Source of the DNA: JAJPKK01 sp963747835
GTDB lineage: Bacteria > Pseudomonadota > Alphaproteobacteria > Rhizobiales > Xanthobacteraceae
Reading direction: 5' to 3'
Length of the DNA: 64,000 bases
Assembly: GCA_963747835.1 (NCBI GenBank)
Contig: CAVVGO010000006.1
Location: forward strand, 372,001-436,000
Shown: in pieces, positions 62,059-64,000 of the stretch
Position numbering within the stretch: position 1 is the first letter of the stretch
How the letters are laid out: each line of letters opens with the position of its first letter
Notes under the pieces: generated by a model
What the model saw: only the letters and a program-made list of their open reading frames with translations
Told to the model about the DNA's origin: nothing
The model's database searches: none
Position numbers and translations under genes: made by a program

Positions 62059-62277
62059 ATGAGTTCACGTGACGCCTACATGAAGATGGCCATGGGTTGC
62101 CTGCATGCCGCCAAGGAAATACGCGATCCGGCCGAGCGTGCTGCGATGACGAAGGTCGCCTCATGCTACACAATGTTGGCCGACTACGTCGCCGCGCGCC
62201 AAAATCACGCTGCCGCTCATTGGGCAAAGGATAGCCTGTCGGTACAGGATAGCGTGGGCCTTCGACAGGACAGCTGA
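62059..62277 (+). CDS. Small hypothetical protein
   Basis: The 72-residue protein (SSRDAYMKMAMGCLHAAKEI, ERAAMTKVASCYTMLADYVA) is helical with two cysteines and resembles short conserved hypothetical proteins of Bradyrhizobium relatives. The ATG at 62059 has no strong ribosome binding site. GGAAC at 62029-62033, a 16-base spacer and CATT resemble an EcfG promoter poorly and lie very close to the start. Confidence 0.55.
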   Translation: MSSRDAYMKMAMGCLHAAKEIRDPAERAAMTKVASCYTMLADYVAARQNHAAAHWAKDSLSVQDSVGLRQDS

Positions 62278-62311
62278 TATAATTCAGCGTCACCGATCAC
62301 CAAACACTCCC

Positions 62312-62602
62312 CTAAACTTGCGACTCGATCGCGCCCGGCATGCAGCGCATGTGGGGTGCGGACAATAGCGGCCCATAAGGCTCGCCGGTCTGGAACGGCG
62401 GTCTTCCTTCGAAAGTTATGATGGACCCGTTCCGAACTCCAACCCAGGGGATCGCGACCTTCGTGACGTGCAGGCGTTCCGCTGCGACTATTGCGGAGAG
62501 ACCCTCGTGCGCGAGAGCGAAGCCGTCTAGCCAGACGGGCCGAACGTTTGACTGGCTTTGCCGGCATCCCTCGTCGCTGGGTGTCGGCGAATCGAAGGCC
62601 AA
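62312..62602 (-). CDS. Possible small protein or remnant
   Basis: The 96-residue frame contains VWLDGFALAHEGLSAIVAAE and RLHVTKVAIPWVGVRNGSII, which looks more protein-like than neighbouring frames. There is no ribosome binding site of note, and no family was recognised. Confidence 0.3.
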   Translation of the reverse strand: MAFDSPTPSDEGCRQSQSNVRPVWLDGFALAHEGLSAIVAAERLHVTKVAIPWVGVRNGSIITFEGRPPFQTGEPYGPLLSAPHMRCMPGAIESQV

Positions 62603-63122
62603 CTGCGACGTCTGATTTTAGCTGCGGCGCCTGCTCTCGGCGGATCACTTCATGCGCTACTCACCGCCAGTAAGCGGCGATTGCTCGATCACGGACTCCC
62701 GGCGCGCGTATCGTCCAGACATGTCGCCGCGAGTAATTTCTTACGCCCAGGTGTAACGCTCAATTCGCGTCCTGCCGGACGATCTGCACGATGGCGGCAA
62801 GCGCTCGATCATCGCCAATCGAAAGACCCGGTAACTCTTGCCGGGGTGGAACACGATCGCGCGTCCGTAAAGCGTGGCTTCGCCGCCGGCGCGGCGACGG
62901 CCTGATAGCACGGCGGGGAACCCGGCACCATCTCCTGCTTTTCGGCTCGACTATCCTCGTGGCCGGCATCGGCCGGGCCGGTGTCACCGGTTCCTGAGGA
63001 GTGCCTTGTGCGCTTTAAAAAGTGCCGAAGGATGTATCTTCATCATACAGCATGATAACTTGGGCGTTACCGAATTCTGTCGCTTCGATATGTCCATCAT
63101 TGCATTCGAAATGGAGATGGAA
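62603..63122. other. 520-bp stretch upstream of the dehydrogenase genes
   Basis: No convincing gene was seen. The A+T-richer part at about 63015-63110 is the likely promoter region of the two dehydrogenase genes that follow. Confidence 0.45.
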
Positions 63123-63632
63123 ATGGCCGAGGAGTTAAAGATCCGCGTGAACGACCGGCCAGTTGCCGTCGCAGACGGCCGGGACACGCCCCTGCTGTAT
63201 GTGCTGGCGAACGAACTCGGTCTGCAGGGACCGCGGTTCGGTTGTGGGCTTGCCCAGTGCGGCTCATGCTCGGTGCTGGTGGACGGCGTCGAGATTCGTT
63301 CATGCATCACCCCCGTCGGCGCGGTCGAAGGCAAGTCGGTGACGACGCTCGAAGGACTGCCGGCGCTCTATGCGTCGCAGCGCGGGCTCGCCCGGCCGCC
63401 GGCGTTGCATCCGCTCCAGCGCGCTCTCATCGACGAGCAGGCGCTGCAATGCGGCTATTGTTTCAACGGCATGATCGTCAAGGGGTCGGAATTGCTCGCC
63501 AACAACGCGCAGCCGAGCGAGGCCGATATTCGCCGGGCGATGAACGGGCATTTGTGCCGCTGCGGCAGCTATCCGCGGATCATGGCGGCCATTCAGCTTG
63601 CTTCCCGCATCATGGCGGAGGAACGCAAATGA
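63123..63632 (+). CDS. 2Fe-2S subunit of a xanthine-oxidase-family dehydrogenase
   Basis: The 169-residue protein carries both cluster motifs of this family: CGLAQCGSCSVLVDG with a distal RSC (plant-type 2Fe-2S) and QCGYCFNGMI with HLCRCGSYPR (helical 2Fe-2S). It passes electrons from the molybdenum subunit, as in isoquinoline 1-oxidoreductase or aldehyde dehydrogenases. Of three in-frame ATGs (63111, 63117, 63123) the last is chosen, since GGAGATGG precedes it and it gives the usual N-terminal length. Its stop overlaps the next start by 4 bases. Confidence 0.92.
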   Translation: MAEELKIRVNDRPVAVADGRDTPLLYVLANELGLQGPRFGCGLAQCGSCSVLVDGVEIRSCITPVGAVEGKSVTTLEGLPALYASQRGLARPPALHPLQRALIDEQALQCGYCFNGMIVKGSELLANNAQPSEADIRRAMNGHLCRCGSYPRIMAAIQLASRIMAEERK

Positions 63633-64000
63633 CGACGATCGCCCAGACGGCATTTTCACGCCGCGACCTCCTCAAGGGGGGCGCTCTCATCGTCGGCTTC
63701 AGCATGGCCGGGCCATTGGTCGGACCTTTAAGCACGCCCTTGCGTGCGGCCACACCCGATCCCTCTATGCTGGATTCCTGGATCACGGTGCGTGCCAACA
63801 ACACGGCGACGATCTTTTTCGGCAAGGTCGAACTTGGCCAGGGTACGACTACCGGCATGTTGCAGATCGCGGGCGAGGAACTAGACCTCGCCATGGACCA
63901 GCTCTCGGCGGCTCGGGTTGATACCGACGTCACGCCGAACCAGGGCCCGGCCGTCGCAAGTCTGTCCATCATGGACAACGGGCCGCAATTGCGTGCGGCG
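63629..64000 (+). CDS. Molybdopterin-binding dehydrogenase large subunit, partial
   Basis: From ATG 63629 the protein begins with a Tat-type leader (FSRRDLLKGGALIVGFSMAG), then SWITVRANNTATIFFGKVEL and GQGTTTGMLQIAGEELDLAM, the start of the IorB/CoxL-type molybdenum subunit with Tat export. Only 124 residues are inside the window; the substrate-defining part is outside. Coupled to the 2Fe-2S gene. Confidence 0.93.
   Translation, partial: MTTIAQTAFSRRDLLKGGALIVGFSMAGPLVGPLSTPLRAATPDPSMLDSWITVRANNTATIFFGKVELGQGTTTGMLQIAGEELDLAMDQLSAARVDTDVTPNQGPAVASLSIMDNGPQLRAA

Noticed and set aside
1..64000. CRISPR arrays, tRNA or rRNA genes
   Set aside because: No regularly spaced direct repeats and no tRNA-like T-loop/acceptor pattern were found on reading; short tRNAs could still be missed without a covariance search.

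Overview
The window is GC-rich DNA of an alphaproteobacterium, most likely a Hyphomicrobiales member of the Bradyrhizobium/Rhodopseudomonas type. This is inferred from the protein families present: DUF736, DUF2840, DUF2274, RlxS, HWE kinases, DUF6328, PRC-barrel proteins and EcfG-like promoters. No rRNA, tRNA or CRISPR array was seen.

Positions 1-34178 are a conjugative element (ICE) of the rlxS/traG/trb type. On the far left is a three-gene minus-strand operon with overlapping frames. It encodes a PD-(D/E)XK-like protein, an Nmad3-like protein and a partner cut by the window edge, and looks like a DNA-modification or defence module. Then come ICE accessory genes: DUF4326, DUF736 with a decayed inverted copy, an XRE regulator, DUF2285-type proteins and an AlpA-like HTH protein. 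The mobilisation block follows: DUF2840, traF, transglycosylase, rlxS. The repA/parA block often found upstream of DUF2840 is missing. Two cargo blocks are inserted in the transfer genes. One is cysH-cysD-cysN between rlxS and traG. The other, between copG and trbB, is a catabolic and transport unit: RidA, GntR regulator, FAD oxidase, SsuABC/TauABC-like transporter and CodA-like amidohydrolase. The trbBCDEJLFGI-DUF2274 set is complete and tightly overlapping. The element ends at about 34178, where a 5'-truncated LysR gene abuts a 5'-truncated ROK-family gene.

Positions 34178-64000 look chromosomal and are rich in stress and signalling genes. They include a HAD phosphatase, a DUF6328 membrane protein, a SemiSWEET, catalase KatE, a Gre-like factor, an alcohol dehydrogenase fused in frame to a PHA-granule-type protein, a KaiC-like ATPase overlapping a hybrid histidine kinase, a CsbD remnant, two transglutaminases, a second hybrid kinase, an HWE kinase and a PRC-barrel protein. 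At the right edge are the 2Fe-2S and molybdopterin subunits of a xanthine-oxidase-family dehydrogenase. An IS21-type fragment, a complete IS1182 element and an IS630 element are present. The IS1182 element splits a response-regulator gene after its fourth codon with a 4-bp target duplication.

A recurrent theme is single-base damage. More than ten recognisable genes carry one or two frameshifts or a nonsense codon. This is either extensive gene decay or uncorrected sequencing error, and raw reads would be needed to tell.
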